Part shown: positions 34,855 to 44,732 of the stretch, in pieces
Numbering within the stretch: position 1 is the first letter of the stretch
How the letters are laid out: the number at the start of each line of letters is the position of its first letter
Assembly (NCBI GenBank): GCA_047833665.1
Contig: CP181261.1
Coordinates: 1,922,001 to 1,986,000, forward strand
DNA: 64,000 nt
Reading direction: 5' to 3'
DNA from: Caproicibacter sp047833665
GTDB taxonomy: Bacteria > Bacillota > Clostridia > Oscillospirales > Acutalibacteraceae
Made by a program: the position numbers and the translations under genes
The notes under the pieces: model-generated
The model's input: the letters and a program-made list of their open reading frames with translations, nothing else
Database searches by the model: none
Told to the model about the DNA's origin: nothing

Positions 34855-35610
34855 CTACAAATATTTTTGGCCCCGTATCAAAAGTCTGCCTTTCTTTGTA
34901 ACCGGACCCACTTGGTCAAGGATAAACCTGCCCTTTCCTCTCACGGATAGCTTGTCTCCCACATGCACTGCTTCAGCAGGAGCTGCAATGATTTCATGAT
35001 TTAGCTGTACTAATCCGGAACGAATCAGCTTTGATGCTTTCTCCCGACTGGTGCAGACGGCTGCAGCAACCGCACAGTCAAGCCTTGCGGACGCAATGAC
35101 TGCGGTCCATTCCGCAAAATGGTGCGCTGCAGGCAGGGGTTCAACAGCCCCGGCCCTCATCCGCACTCCAATGCCACCGATTTTCGTAACTTGAGAAAGC
35201 AAAAAGTCTGAAACTTCACGCCGGCAGAAAAAAACGCACCGGCCTTCCTCAACAAGGATATCTCCCAGTGCGCTGCGCTCAATTCCGGCATGAAGCAGCG
35301 CACCAAGAAAATCCCTGTGAGAAAGCCTGTCACATTTGCGGTAATCAGCCGTTATAGCGGTGATTGGAAAAGCTTGTTTATCCGGCTGCATAAAGCCGGG
35401 AAACACACCAAGCATGACGCGCTCCGCATCAGGATAGCCGCCCCAAAATAAAACATTTTCGGCTTTTTCCCGTTTAATAAGCTCGCGTGCCATGAAAGTT
35501 TCCTTTTCATCAAGGAAATATGAAAATCTGATTCTGCCGCCGGCTGCGGCACGGCGAAGCATATCACGAATTCTGGCTTCCAGCGAATTTACACCGGTTT
35601 TCAAAGCCAT
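34855..35610 (-). CDS. ylmH: YlmH family S4-domain RNA-binding protein
   Basis: RNA-binding protein of the division-linked ylm cluster; YlmH has also been linked to ribosome quality control in Bacillus. ARIRDMLRRAAAGGRIRFSY begins the N-terminal domain, FPGFMQPDKQAFPITAITAD the middle, and an S4 domain (about 180-230; SREKASKLIRSGLVQLNHEI) ends it. 251 residues. The start overlaps the sepF stop by 1 bp. Confidence 0.9.
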   Translation of the reverse strand: MALKTGVNSLEARIRDMLRRAAAGGRIRFSYFLDEKETFMARELIKREKAENVLFWGGYPDAERVMLGVFPGFMQPDKQAFPITAITADYRKCDRLSHRDFLGALLHAGIERSALGDILVEEGRCVFFCRREVSDFLLSQVTKIGGIGVRMRAGAVEPLPAAHHFAEWTAVIASARLDCAVAAAVCTSREKASKLIRSGLVQLNHEIIAAPAEAVHVGDKLSVRGKGRFILDQVGPVTKKGRLLIRGQKYL

Positions 35611-36098
35611 TAAAAATAGGCACCGTTGTTTTCCAGTTCATCCAGAACATCGTCCCCAGTCAAATCGACGTTGTACGGAGTTATAATAAACGTGCTGGTT
35701 GCCACACGCTTAATTTTCCCCCCGTTTGCATAGGCCACACCGCTGAGGAAATCGATAATTCTGCGCGAAACATCTTTATTGGTGTTTTCCAAATTCAGAA
35801 CAACCGTGTGCATTTTCAGCAGCTCATCCGCGATTGCGCAAGTTTCTTCTCCAAAACGTTCCGGCTTAAAAAGGACTACCTGAAGCTGTGCGGTCGCATG
35901 GATGTTTACGACCTTATTGTTGGAATTAATTGCCTGCATACGCCGTGCGGCTTCACGCTGCTGAAGTTCAGCTTGCTTTTGTTCCTTGTCGCCAGCCATT
36001 GCATTTACCTCTTCTTCCGGCTCTTCCTCATAATCGTATTCATATTCGTCCTCCGGTGGATTCCACATTTCCTTGATTTTCTCAACAAGTCCCGGCAT
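35610..36098 (-). CDS. sepF: Cell division protein SepF
   Basis: FtsZ-binding membrane anchor. An N-terminal amphipathic helix (GLVEKIKEMW), an acidic low-complexity linker (about 14-32), and the SepF core with VVNIHATAQLQVVLFKPERF and VVLNLENTNKDVSRRIIDFL, ending with FIITPYNVDLTGDD. Length 162. Follows yggS by 21 bp. Confidence 0.95.
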   Translation of the reverse strand: MPGLVEKIKEMWNPPEDEYEYDYEEEPEEEVNAMAGDKEQKQAELQQREAARRMQAINSNNKVVNIHATAQLQVVLFKPERFGEETCAIADELLKMHTVVLNLENTNKDVSRRIIDFLSGVAYANGGKIKRVATSTFIITPYNVDLTGDDVLDELENNGAYF

Positions 36099-36119
36099 GA
36101 CACGAGCACCTCCAAAAGC

Positions 36120-36857
36120 CTATTTATTATAATTCCTTGGTCCGAAGAGCGCAGTACCCACACGAACCATGTTAGCACCAGCAAGAATAGCCTGAGAATA
36201 GTCCGCGGACATCCCCATCGATAAAAAGTCCATAGATACATTATCTATTTTTTTGCTCTTTATGTCAATAAAATATTGATTCATCTGCAAAAAATAATTC
36301 ATTGTTTCCTGTTCCGGTGCCCCTGCAGGCGGAATTGCCATTAATCCGCGGATATGAATTCCGGGCAAAGGCGCAATAGCTTCAATCAGTTCATATAGAT
36401 TCTGGGGCAAAACTCCGGATTTATTCGGTTCGTTTCCAATATTTACTTCAATTAATATATCGGTTACAAGATTCTTTTGTTCACTTAACCGGGAAATTTC
36501 TTTTGCGAGTTTTAAACGATCTACGGACTGGATCATAGATACACGCCCGATGAGGTACTTTACCTTGTTGGTCTGCAAATGCCCGATAAAATGGAGTTCA
36601 CAGTTTGAAAGATGATAATCATCGTATTTGCCGCACAGCTCTTGAACTCTGTTTTCGCCTATATGGTCAACGCCGAGTTCAATAGCATGATTGATAACCT
36701 CAACCGGTACAGTTTTGGTTGCTGCCAACAAAGTGATGTCCTCCGGTTTGCGTCCGGAATGCACAGCAGCATCCGCAATTTTTTCGCGAATTACCTTTAA
36801 ATTTTCCTCAACATCAGAAAAACGCTGCTCCATATCACTGGACAACTTTTCCATCAT
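36120..36857 (-). CDS. YggS/PLPBP family pyridoxal-phosphate homeostasis protein (YlmE)
   Basis: PLP-binding protein with an alanine-racemase-like barrel, thought to buffer free PLP. LLAATKTVPVEVINHAIELG holds the PLP lysine, GENRVQELCGKY and CELHFIGHLQTNKVKYLIG follow, and MSADYSQAILAGANMVRVGT binds phosphate. ATG at 36857 (245 residues) has GAAGGGA about 10 nt upstream; further in-frame starts exist. Its 5' end overlaps the HlyD-like gene by 23 bp. Confidence 0.92.
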   Translation of the reverse strand: MMEKLSSDMEQRFSDVEENLKVIREKIADAAVHSGRKPEDITLLAATKTVPVEVINHAIELGVDHIGENRVQELCGKYDDYHLSNCELHFIGHLQTNKVKYLIGRVSMIQSVDRLKLAKEISRLSEQKNLVTDILIEVNIGNEPNKSGVLPQNLYELIEAIAPLPGIHIRGLMAIPPAGAPEQETMNYFLQMNQYFIDIKSKKIDNVSMDFLSMGMSADYSQAILAGANMVRVGTALFGPRNYNK

Positions 36858-38127
36858 ATAAATCGGTCCCTTCCACAACAACTTCATCATGCAGTTTTAT
36901 TGTTTGGCTCGTCATCAGATCCGAATCATCCGGGTTTGGATCACAGATGACGTAATTTTCCGTACTGTAAAGCGGTATAACTTGACGAAAACTGATTTGA
37001 TTCCCATGAAGCACATAGACTCCGCTGACTTCTCTTTTCTCCGTTTTCACATTTCCGTTTTCATCCTCAATTGTTTTGGAAACGGTTTCAAAATGGAGAG
37101 CCTTTTTGCTGACTCGGATGCCCGTATACTGCCGCACAATCACCTGTGCTGTTTCTTTTCGAATAGATGCCAGCGCAGAATTCATGTAGTTGCATCGAAG
37201 CACCACTGCTGCCGGTGAATCGGCATCGGACTGATTCACCGCGGCGACAGTTGCGGGAATTACCATATTGGAGACAAACGGGAACTGCAAGGAAACGGTA
37301 CCACCGTCTGCTAACTGTCTGAACTCCACAGCCTGTTGAGCAGATACTGTAAAAGCAAAATACCATTCATAACTCTGATTAATTTTTCCAAGAGCCGTTT
37401 TCTCGGATGCGTCGGCAGCCAGCGCCTGTTGTATCTGGCTGCAGTTTAAGCTGGCTGCTGCAGAAAAATCAATAATCTCTTCAAAGCCGTCAGTCGAGGC
37501 AGTAAAATAGCCGGATGCGGGAGAAGTAATACGGCCAAGTGCAGTACCCACCTGCTCACTTAAAGTGTTATATTCTTGCTGCAGTTCACTGAGCCTTTCA
37601 TCAAAATTATCCACCTGACCTGTCACAATCTGACGCTCATTCATCAAAGACAGCAAATCCTCGCGCGATGTTTCCAGCGATGAAAATTCACCGGAGATTG
37701 TTTGGCTTAGCATATTGGAAATCTGACTGTATATCTGTTCGTTTAATGAATCAGGGCTTGCAGCATAAACGTTGCCGGGCGACTGCAGTGCCTCAAGCTG
37801 CTCGATTTCTCTGTTCACATGCTCCATCTCATGCCGGGCAGCTACTTGCTGTGCAGTGGAATAGATGAGGGCAACAGTGCCGCCTTTTGAGATTTTATCC
37901 CCATCGGAAAGGATATAATCAACTACGCCCTCTGTATTTTCTTGCAGAAGGACTTCATCCCGTATGGCGATTCCTTCGACTTGCACGGAATCCGCTGCGG
38001 TAAAATAGGCCGCTGTTTCCGTTTGAACACTGCTGTAGTGTGAACGGTAAATCTGGTAGCCGACATAGAGGAGGAGTAAAAAGGCAATTGCAGATGCCGC
38101 GAATCTTCTCAATCGTGAGTCGTTCAC
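36835..38127 (-). CDS. HlyD-like periplasmic-adaptor-type membrane protein
   Basis: Predicted membrane fusion protein: one N-terminal helix (about 9-28), a biotinyl-lipoyl-like strand segment (VVDYILSDGDKISKGGTVAL), a coiled-coil hairpin (about 95-200), a second lipoyl half (GRITSPASGYFTAS) and a beta-barrel domain. No transporter gene lies nearby, so the partner is unknown. The GTG at 38127 overlaps the miaA stop as GTGA. Genes like this often precede ylmE-sepF in clostridia, suggesting an envelope or division role (inference). Confidence 0.78.
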   Translation of the reverse strand: MNDSRLRRFAASAIAFLLLLYVGYQIYRSHYSSVQTETAAYFTAADSVQVEGIAIRDEVLLQENTEGVVDYILSDGDKISKGGTVALIYSTAQQVAARHEMEHVNREIEQLEALQSPGNVYAASPDSLNEQIYSQISNMLSQTISGEFSSLETSREDLLSLMNERQIVTGQVDNFDERLSELQQEYNTLSEQVGTALGRITSPASGYFTASTDGFEEIIDFSAAASLNCSQIQQALAADASEKTALGKINQSYEWYFAFTVSAQQAVEFRQLADGGTVSLQFPFVSNMVIPATVAAVNQSDADSPAAVVLRCNYMNSALASIRKETAQVIVRQYTGIRVSKKALHFETVSKTIEDENGNVKTEKREVSGVYVLHGNQISFRQVIPLYSTENYVICDPNPDDSDLMTSQTIKLHDEVVVEGTDLYDGKVVQ

Positions 38128-39071
38128 AGCTTGCCCCACCCCTTTTTGCGCAGGATTTCATCCGCTCTGTCGCACACAGATTCAAAATCCGGTTCTTCGT
38201 CAATGAAAATCCATTCAGCAGTTTCCTGCCTGCGAAACCAAGTCAGCTGGCGTTTGGCATAACGGCGGCTTTCTCGTTTTACCTGCTCCACTGCCTCATC
38301 CAAACTGCATTCGCCCCGAAAGTAAGGAAAAAACTCTTTATACCCAATCGCCTGCCGCGCAGTTGTCTCTTCGGGAAGATTGAACACTTGTTTTGCCTCT
38401 CGCTCCAGCCCCGCTTTCATCATTGCGTCAACTCGAAGATTAATGGCTCTATACAGCTTTTCCCTATCACGGTAAGATAAACCAATCAAACACGCATCGT
38501 ACGGGGAAGGTTCTCTGCGAGAGCGTTCAATCTGCTCTGTCATAGTGACGCCTGTTAAACGGTAAACTTCTATTGCCCGAACCAATCTGCCGACATTGTT
38601 CGGATGAATTCGTTCTGCGGACTGCGGATCAAAACTTTTGAGTTCTTCCCACAAAACAGCAGAACCTTCTTCCTCGGCTTTGCGAAACAGTGCAGCACGC
38701 AGCGCCTCATCCCGGCCGCCCGGCGCAAAATGAAGATGATGCAGAAGCGAACCGATGTAAAGACCGGTTCCGCCCACCACAATTGGAAATTTTCCCCGCT
38801 CCCATATGCGGGCAATGCATGCCGAAGCTAGTTCCACATAATCGGCAACGCTGAACGGCTTTTTCGGATCCTGAAACCCAATTAGATGATGGGGAACTCC
38901 CTTCATCTCCTCCCGGGTTGGCTGCGCCGTACCAATTGCCAGTCCTCGGTAAATTTGCATGGAATCAGCAGAAACGATTTCACCGTGAAACCGGATGGCA
39001 AGCTCCACCGCAAGGCGGCTCTTTCCAGTGGCGGTCGGTCCAACTACTGCCGCAACCGGTATCCGTTCCAT
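38124..39071 (-). CDS. miaA: tRNA dimethylallyltransferase
   Basis: Adds the isopentenyl group to A37 of UNN-reading tRNAs, the substrate of MiaB also encoded here. P-loop VVGPTATGKSRLAVELAIRF, then VSADSMQIYRGLAIGTAQPT, VVGGTGLYIGSLLHH and the C-terminal RRYAKRQLTWFRR motif. 315 residues. Its ATG overlaps the mutL stop. Confidence 0.95.
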   Translation of the reverse strand: MERIPVAAVVGPTATGKSRLAVELAIRFHGEIVSADSMQIYRGLAIGTAQPTREEMKGVPHHLIGFQDPKKPFSVADYVELASACIARIWERGKFPIVVGGTGLYIGSLLHHLHFAPGGRDEALRAALFRKAEEEGSAVLWEELKSFDPQSAERIHPNNVGRLVRAIEVYRLTGVTMTEQIERSRREPSPYDACLIGLSYRDREKLYRAINLRVDAMMKAGLEREAKQVFNLPEETTARQAIGYKEFFPYFRGECSLDEAVEQVKRESRRYAKRQLTWFRRQETAEWIFIDEEPDFESVCDRADEILRKKGWGKL

Positions 39072-40996
39072 TACTGAATCCTCCCAAACTGACGCTCCAA
39101 ATCTTTCTTCTTAAGCAGAAAGGAAACCGGCCTTCCGTGCGGGCAATAACGAACATCCTCCTGTTCCACCCGACGGGCAAGCGAAGCAAGTTCCAACGCA
39201 GGGGTGCTGTCGCCGGCTTTAACTGCGGCACGGCATGCAATATTGTGATACAGCCAGTCAATTTTGCGGACTGTCAGGTCGTTTTTATTCTCGGCAAGAT
39301 ATCCTGCTATTTCCATAACCGCCTCTGCAACGTCTCCATGTTCCAACATCATCGGCGCGCTGCGCACCAAAATGCTTCCGCTGCCGAAATCCTCCAGTTC
39401 AAATCCCGCTTTTCTGCAAAGATCAACCGATTCAAGAACGGCCGAATATTCATTTTTATCCAGCGTTACGGTGATCGGTTCCAAAAGCATCTGACTGAAT
39501 GATTCTCCGCCTGCATGTTTCAACTTTTCATACAGCATTCGTTCGTGTGCAGCGTGCTTATCGACAAATACCAAACTGTCGCCGCGCTCTAAAATAATAT
39601 AAGTTCCAAACGCTTCTCCTATCAGCTTTTCCGGAACTTCTTGCTCCTTCTGCTTTTCCAAAGACAAAGCAGTTTCCTCGGATGTATCGCTTGTATTCTT
39701 TACCGGTTTTTGCGGTTCTTTCAGTGGTTCCGGTTCGCTGAGCTGTAAACTTTCCTTTGATGGGACAGCAGATCTCTTCTGAGAAGGTGGGGCAAGCATA
39801 TTCGGAGCATCGTCCGCCTCAATATCGCAGGCAAAGTCATGCAGGGCAAAGCTTTTGCCGCGCATGGGCGGTGAAACAGGAGGAAAGGGGACTTCATCTT
39901 TCTTGCTTTCCGATTGAAATGGCATTCGGAGCTGTACGGCATTTTCTTCTTTCGGTTTTGGAATTTTCGGTTTTTGCTCCTGTGAAAGTGCAATGACCGA
40001 AGGTGTATCCCCACGGTTCAGAGCCGTTTTCACGCCGTGATAAACGGCGTCGAAAATCGGTTTTTCATTGATGAAACGCACTTCCATCTTGGCTGGATGT
40101 ACATTAACATCCACCGTTGCAAGCGGAATTTGTATATGAAGGACACATGCGGGAAGTTTTCCCACCATTAGAGAACCTTTGAATGCCTCTTCCAACGCAA
40201 CGGAGGCGGTGCGCGTACGAACATAGCGGCCATTAATAAAGAAATTCTGCATACTCCGATTCGGCCGAGCCGCAGAAGGTTTCGAAATAAATCCGCTGAT
40301 TTTTACCCCGTTGAGCTCATATTCAACCGGAAGCAGACCAAAGGTAAAATCCCTGCCGTAAACCGCGTAAACAGCGGATTTTAAACGTCCGTCCCCCGGT
40401 GTATGAAGCGTTTCCTTTCCATCGCGCAAAAAGCGGAAAGAAATTTCCGGATGGGACAGTGCTGCCTTATCCACAACGGCTGCAACTGCATTGCCTTCTG
40501 TTACATCTTTCTTTAAAAATTTCATCCTGGCAGGGGTGTTATAAAATAAATCCCGTACCACAATGGTGGTTCCCTGCGGACATCCGGCGTCCTCGCAGAC
40601 CTGCTCCCCGTCGCCGTCAATCACATAATGTGTGCCGGCCAACTCATCGGCCGTGCGGGTTAGGAGTTCCACATGCGCAACAGCCGCAATGGACGCCAGC
40701 GCCTCTCCACGGAATCCAAGCGTTCCTATGCGGTTTAAATCGTCACTGCCAGCAATTTTACTGGTCGCATGGCGTAAAAATGCCGTTGGAACATCCTCAC
40801 GTGCAATACCGCAGCCATCGTCTGCCACACGCAGGAACGTGGTTCCCCCGTTCCGAATTTCAACCGTGATGCCGGTTGCACCTGCATCCACAGCATTTTC
40901 CACCAGTTCTTTAGCGACGGAAGCCGGGCGCTCCACCACTTCGCCAGCTGCAATCAGCTCCGCGACGTGTTTATCCAATACCTTGATTTTTCCCAT
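39071..40996 (-). CDS. mutL: DNA mismatch repair protein MutL
   Basis: GHKL ATPase linking MutS recognition to strand incision. ELVENAVDAGATGITVEIRN, VADDGCGI and TLGFRGEALASIAAV form the ATP site; a variable linker (about 330-440) precedes the C-terminal endonuclease domain with DKHAAHERMLYEKL, ACRAA and YCPHGRPVSF, so strand cleavage is probably retained (the first motif has Lys where Gln or Met is usual). Length 641. GGAAGGGGG precedes the ATG. Confidence 0.95.
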   Translation of the reverse strand: MGKIKVLDKHVAELIAAGEVVERPASVAKELVENAVDAGATGITVEIRNGGTTFLRVADDGCGIAREDVPTAFLRHATSKIAGSDDLNRIGTLGFRGEALASIAAVAHVELLTRTADELAGTHYVIDGDGEQVCEDAGCPQGTTIVVRDLFYNTPARMKFLKKDVTEGNAVAAVVDKAALSHPEISFRFLRDGKETLHTPGDGRLKSAVYAVYGRDFTFGLLPVEYELNGVKISGFISKPSAARPNRSMQNFFINGRYVRTRTASVALEEAFKGSLMVGKLPACVLHIQIPLATVDVNVHPAKMEVRFINEKPIFDAVYHGVKTALNRGDTPSVIALSQEQKPKIPKPKEENAVQLRMPFQSESKKDEVPFPPVSPPMRGKSFALHDFACDIEADDAPNMLAPPSQKRSAVPSKESLQLSEPEPLKEPQKPVKNTSDTSEETALSLEKQKEQEVPEKLIGEAFGTYIILERGDSLVFVDKHAAHERMLYEKLKHAGGESFSQMLLEPITVTLDKNEYSAVLESVDLCRKAGFELEDFGSGSILVRSAPMMLEHGDVAEAVMEIAGYLAENKNDLTVRKIDWLYHNIACRAAVKAGDSTPALELASLARRVEQEDVRYCPHGRPVSFLLKKKDLERQFGRIQ

Positions 40997-41035
40997 AGTG
41001 CGCCCCCTTCCAATAACAAAAAGTTTTGAAGTTTT

Positions 41036-41578
41036 CTATAGATACAGAGACATCATCAGTTTGTCGTAATACTGACTGCCAACACGAAAATAATCTTTCA
41101 TGCGTCCCACTTTCTGAAATCCAAATTTTTCATACAGTCGGATAGCACTTTGATTATTTGCGTATACGTCAAGGTGAATCGCTCTCAGTGTTTCGCTTTC
41201 CCTTGCAAAGCGGATGAGCTCTTTCATCAAGGCGCTCGCAACGCCTAAATTCCAGTATTTTTTTCGAACGGTAATCCCCAGTTCACAGTTATGGGTAATT
41301 CTTTTTTTGCTTTCCGCCGCAAGATTGGCAAAACATGCCAGTTCATCACCGATAAATCCGGCTAAATAGATATTGTTAGGATTTTTTTGCTGGTTGCGGA
41401 GAAATTGCCGTTCTTCCTCAACGGTAAAACGGCATTCATTCTTCCCGTAGGTCAGAAAATCGCTTTCTCCGCCGACAAGGTTCATGTATTCGACCAGCTG
41501 CTGTGCGTCCTTTTCTTCCGCACGCCGAATCAAAAGTTCGCGGCCGTCTTTTAAGATAACCTTTATCAGAGCTCTCAC
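41036..41578 (-). CDS. GNAT family N-acetyltransferase
   Basis: Predicted acetyl-CoA-dependent N-acetyltransferase, substrate unknown. CELGITVRKKYWNLGVASAL holds the acetyl-CoA loop; LDVYANNQSAIRLYEKFGFQ is the C-terminal GNAT motif. The start is uncertain: no ATG is near. A GTG at 41578 is assigned; a CTG at 41569 sits 6 nt after GGGGTG and a TTG at 41608 is upstream. Its position between mutS and mutL, overlapping or abutting mutS, implies co-expression. Confidence 0.82.
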   Translation of the reverse strand: MRALIKVILKDGRELLIRRAEEKDAQQLVEYMNLVGGESDFLTYGKNECRFTVEEERQFLRNQQKNPNNIYLAGFIGDELACFANLAAESKKRITHNCELGITVRKKYWNLGVASALMKELIRFARESETLRAIHLDVYANNQSAIRLYEKFGFQKVGRMKDYFRVGSQYYDKLMMSLYL

Positions 41579-41597
41579 CCCCCTATAAAAGCCCGCC

Positions 41598-44219
41598 TTA
41601 TTTTGCAAGCTTCGTCAGCTCAAATAAAGCGTTCATACACTCAATCGGGGTCAAGGTGTTAACGTCCATCTTAGCAAGTTTATCAATAATTTCCGTTTGA
41701 TTCGGCGGTGTCAGTGTCATCTGCATTTGATTTTGCTCCGCTTCAGATGCTTTTCCGCGCCGCTTAGGCGGTGAAACCTCTTTTCCGCTGTCAAGTTCAG
41801 CCAAAATCTGCTTTGCACGTGTAATAATTTTGTTCGGCACACCCGCCAGTTTTGCAACTTCAATACCATAGCTGTCGTCCGCACCGCCGCGGACAATGCG
41901 GCGCAGGAAGGTGATGTCATCCCCGCGTTTTTTTACTGCAATATTATAATTTTTTACACCAGGAATCATTTCTTCCAGTGCGGTTAGCTCATGATAATGT
42001 GTTGCAAACAAGGTCTTTGCACCAAGCTGTTTTTTGTCCGCTACATATTCCAAAACCGCGCGGGCAATGCTCATGCCGTCATATGTAGAGGTTCCGCGCC
42101 CAATTTCATCCAAAATCAGCAGACTATCCCGTGTAGCATCTTTTAAAATTTCCGCTACCTCCGCCATCTCAACCATAAAAGTGGACTGGCCGGAAGCTAA
42201 ATCGTCCGAAGCGCCGACACGGGTGAAAATCGCATCCACAATTCCGATTTCCGCACTGGAGGCCGGAACGAAACAGCCAATTTGTGCCATAATCACAATC
42301 AAAGCAATTTGGCGCATATAAGTGGATTTCCCCGCCATATTCGGCCCGGTAATAATCGCCACACGGTTTTCATTCTGATCCAGTTCCACATCATTTGGCA
42401 CAAACGGTTCTTCGGAAATTGCCTCCACCACGGGATGGCGGCCTTCTTTTAAAATAATTTTTCCGTTTAAATTTACAGTCGGGCGAACATATTTACGGTC
42501 CACGGAAACTTGCGCAAAAGAGAGAAGAACATCTAAGCGAGCAACCGCAGCAGCCGTTTTCTGAACTCTGCTCATCTGAGAAGCAACCTGTTTTCTCACG
42601 TCTTCAAAGAGCTGATATTCAAGCTGAACGGATTTATCATGTGCGCCAAGGATACGCCCTTCCAATTCTTTAAGTTCCGGTGTGATAAAGCGTTCACAAT
42701 TGGTCAGCGTCTGTTTTCGAATATATTCCGGCGGTGCCTGATCTTTATAGGAATTACTGATTTCTATGTAATAACCGAACACACGATTGTACCCGACTTT
42801 CAGCTTCGGGATACCGGTTCGTTCGCGCTCCTGCGCCTCAATTTTGGCAATCACGCCCCGGCCGTCACTCATATCGCCTTTGAGCTGATCCAGTTCTTCG
42901 CTAAAGCCCGGACGGATAATGCCACCCTCTCGTACGGAAAAGGGCGGCTCGTCCACAATTGCCCTCTCAATCAAATCATGTACGTCCTGAAGTTCGTCAA
43001 TTTCGCTCCAAATGGTGCGAAGCATCTCAGAGCGAGAGTCTTTTAAGAGTGCTTTCAGGGCGGGAAGCACCCCACACGCAGATGAAAGGGTTTTCAATTC
43101 CCTGCCGTTGGAATTTCCATAAACAATGCGCGACATCAAGCGTTCCAAATCATGAATCCCCGAAAGTCTGCTTGAAAGGCCGTCTCGCAAGATGCTGTCC
43201 TCTGTCAATTCTTCCACCGCATTGAGCCGCCGTTCAATCTGTGCCGGGTTAAGGAGCGGATTTTCAATCCAGTTGCGGATAAGGCGTTTGCCCATTGCGG
43301 TTTTCGTGCGGTCCAAAACCCACAACAGAGAGCCTTTCTTTTCCTTATTCCGCATAGTCTCCAGCAATTCCAAATTTCTGCGCGTATTCAGATTTAAACG
43401 CATGTACTGGTTTCCTGTGTAAAGGTCCAGTGTCTCCATGCGCTCAAGCCCTGTCCGTTCTGTTCTTTTCAAATATTTGAGCAGTGCGCCGACGGCACAT
43501 GTGATTTCTTGTTTGTCTGAAAGGTCCAGTTCTTCTAAATCATTCTTGTGAAACTGCTCCAAAACCAGCGGCGTACAAGTTTGACTGTCAAAGTCTTCAT
43601 TGGAAAGAAGTTCAATATTGACGCTGAGGCGCTTCTTCATAAAATCAGGAAGTGTCTTTAAGTCAAACACTCCCTGCCCTATCAGTATCTCTCGGGGAGA
43701 AAAACGACTCAGTTCGTTGATTAATTTCTGGGTCAGTTCCTCCGCATTTGCGCCGGAAAGCGTGGTAGCATGCAGTTCCCCGGTGGAAACATCCGCAAAG
43801 CAAATGCCTGCCTGCGAACCGGATACATACAGCGAGCAGATAAAATTATTTTTAGATTCATCAAGCATACTGCTTTCCAGCACAGTACCCGGAGTTACAA
43901 CACGGATAACATCTCGTTTTACTAACCCTTTTGTTTTGGAAGGATCCTCCATCTGCTCACAGATGGCAACCTTATAGCCTTTGGCAATCAGTTTTGCCAC
44001 ATACGTTTCATAGCTGTGGAACGGAACACCGCACATCGGCGCCCGCTCCGGCTGTCCGCAGTCGCGTCCCGTGAGCGTCAGTTCCAGTTCACGGGATGCG
44101 AGCTTCGCGTCATCGTAAAACATTTCATAGAAATCGCCGAGGCGGAAAAACAGAATGGTATCCGGATATTGTTTTTTCAGTTCAAAATACTGTTTCATCA
44201 TGGGGGATAGTTCCGCCAT
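41598..44219 (-). CDS. mutS: DNA mismatch repair protein MutS
   Basis: Mismatch-recognition ATPase of 873 residues. N-terminal SPMMKQYFELKKQYPDTILF then FFRLGDFYEMFYDDA, where the Phe-x-Glu mismatch wedge lies; connector, lever and clamp follow. ATPase: ITGPNMAGKSTYMRQIALIV, LILDEIGRGTSTYDGMSIA, ATHYHELT. First step of MutS-MutL repair with the gene two positions downstream. Confidence 0.97.
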   Translation of the reverse strand: MAELSPMMKQYFELKKQYPDTILFFRLGDFYEMFYDDAKLASRELELTLTGRDCGQPERAPMCGVPFHSYETYVAKLIAKGYKVAICEQMEDPSKTKGLVKRDVIRVVTPGTVLESSMLDESKNNFICSLYVSGSQAGICFADVSTGELHATTLSGANAEELTQKLINELSRFSPREILIGQGVFDLKTLPDFMKKRLSVNIELLSNEDFDSQTCTPLVLEQFHKNDLEELDLSDKQEITCAVGALLKYLKRTERTGLERMETLDLYTGNQYMRLNLNTRRNLELLETMRNKEKKGSLLWVLDRTKTAMGKRLIRNWIENPLLNPAQIERRLNAVEELTEDSILRDGLSSRLSGIHDLERLMSRIVYGNSNGRELKTLSSACGVLPALKALLKDSRSEMLRTIWSEIDELQDVHDLIERAIVDEPPFSVREGGIIRPGFSEELDQLKGDMSDGRGVIAKIEAQERERTGIPKLKVGYNRVFGYYIEISNSYKDQAPPEYIRKQTLTNCERFITPELKELEGRILGAHDKSVQLEYQLFEDVRKQVASQMSRVQKTAAAVARLDVLLSFAQVSVDRKYVRPTVNLNGKIILKEGRHPVVEAISEEPFVPNDVELDQNENRVAIITGPNMAGKSTYMRQIALIVIMAQIGCFVPASSAEIGIVDAIFTRVGASDDLASGQSTFMVEMAEVAEILKDATRDSLLILDEIGRGTSTYDGMSIARAVLEYVADKKQLGAKTLFATHYHELTALEEMIPGVKNYNIAVKKRGDDITFLRRIVRGGADDSYGIEVAKLAGVPNKIITRAKQILAELDSGKEVSPPKRRGKASEAEQNQMQMTLTPPNQTEIIDKLAKMDVNTLTPIECMNALFELTKLAK

Positions 44220-44287
44220 ATTTGTCGACCGCCTCCATTGACCTGTTCCATTGCATTTTTGTAGTTTTTATGCGAGAGTTTTAAAAG

Positions 44288-44695
44288 TTAATGGCATCCG
44301 CTGCAGGAACCGCATTCACCGCCGCAGGAATGTTCTACATAGTCCGCTGTGTCCGGATCCGCACCGGCAGCACTCTGCTCAATAATTGCATTGACACGGC
44401 GAAGTAAGGCATCGAGCTGAGCCTTGGCGTTATTGTAAGCAATCATGCTGGGAATTTTCATAATGGATTCATACAATCCGTTGAGTTCCTGCTGATAAGC
44501 CTGTATTTTTTCTTGACTGCGATCCGGCTTTTGAATTTCCGTTTCCAGAGACATACGTTTCAGATTATACTGACCGATCATATCCTGCAGTTTTGCGTCG
44601 TTATCCGTATTTTGTATTGCCAACTGCATATTCAGGTAACGCTCGTCCTTTTGAATCTCTTTGCCCAAATCTCTTGCCATTTGAATAATATCCAT
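44288..44695 (-). CDS. YlbF/YmcA family protein (RicF-like)
   Basis: Helical protein of the YlbF family; in Bacillus YlbF, YmcA and YaaT form an Fe-S-containing complex that stimulates RNase Y-dependent mRNA maturation. 135 residues with MARDLGKEIQKDERYLNMQL and a long helical middle. The C-terminus CGGECGSCSGCH is Cys-rich, fitting cluster binding by this family. Only 68 bp separate it from mutS and 37 bp from miaB. Confidence 0.85.
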   Translation of the reverse strand: MDIIQMARDLGKEIQKDERYLNMQLAIQNTDNDAKLQDMIGQYNLKRMSLETEIQKPDRSQEKIQAYQQELNGLYESIMKIPSMIAYNNAKAQLDALLRRVNAIIEQSAAGADPDTADYVEHSCGGECGSCSGCH

Positions 44696-44732
44696 TTCAG
44701 TTCTCCTTTAAATATAATAAATATAAAATTAG

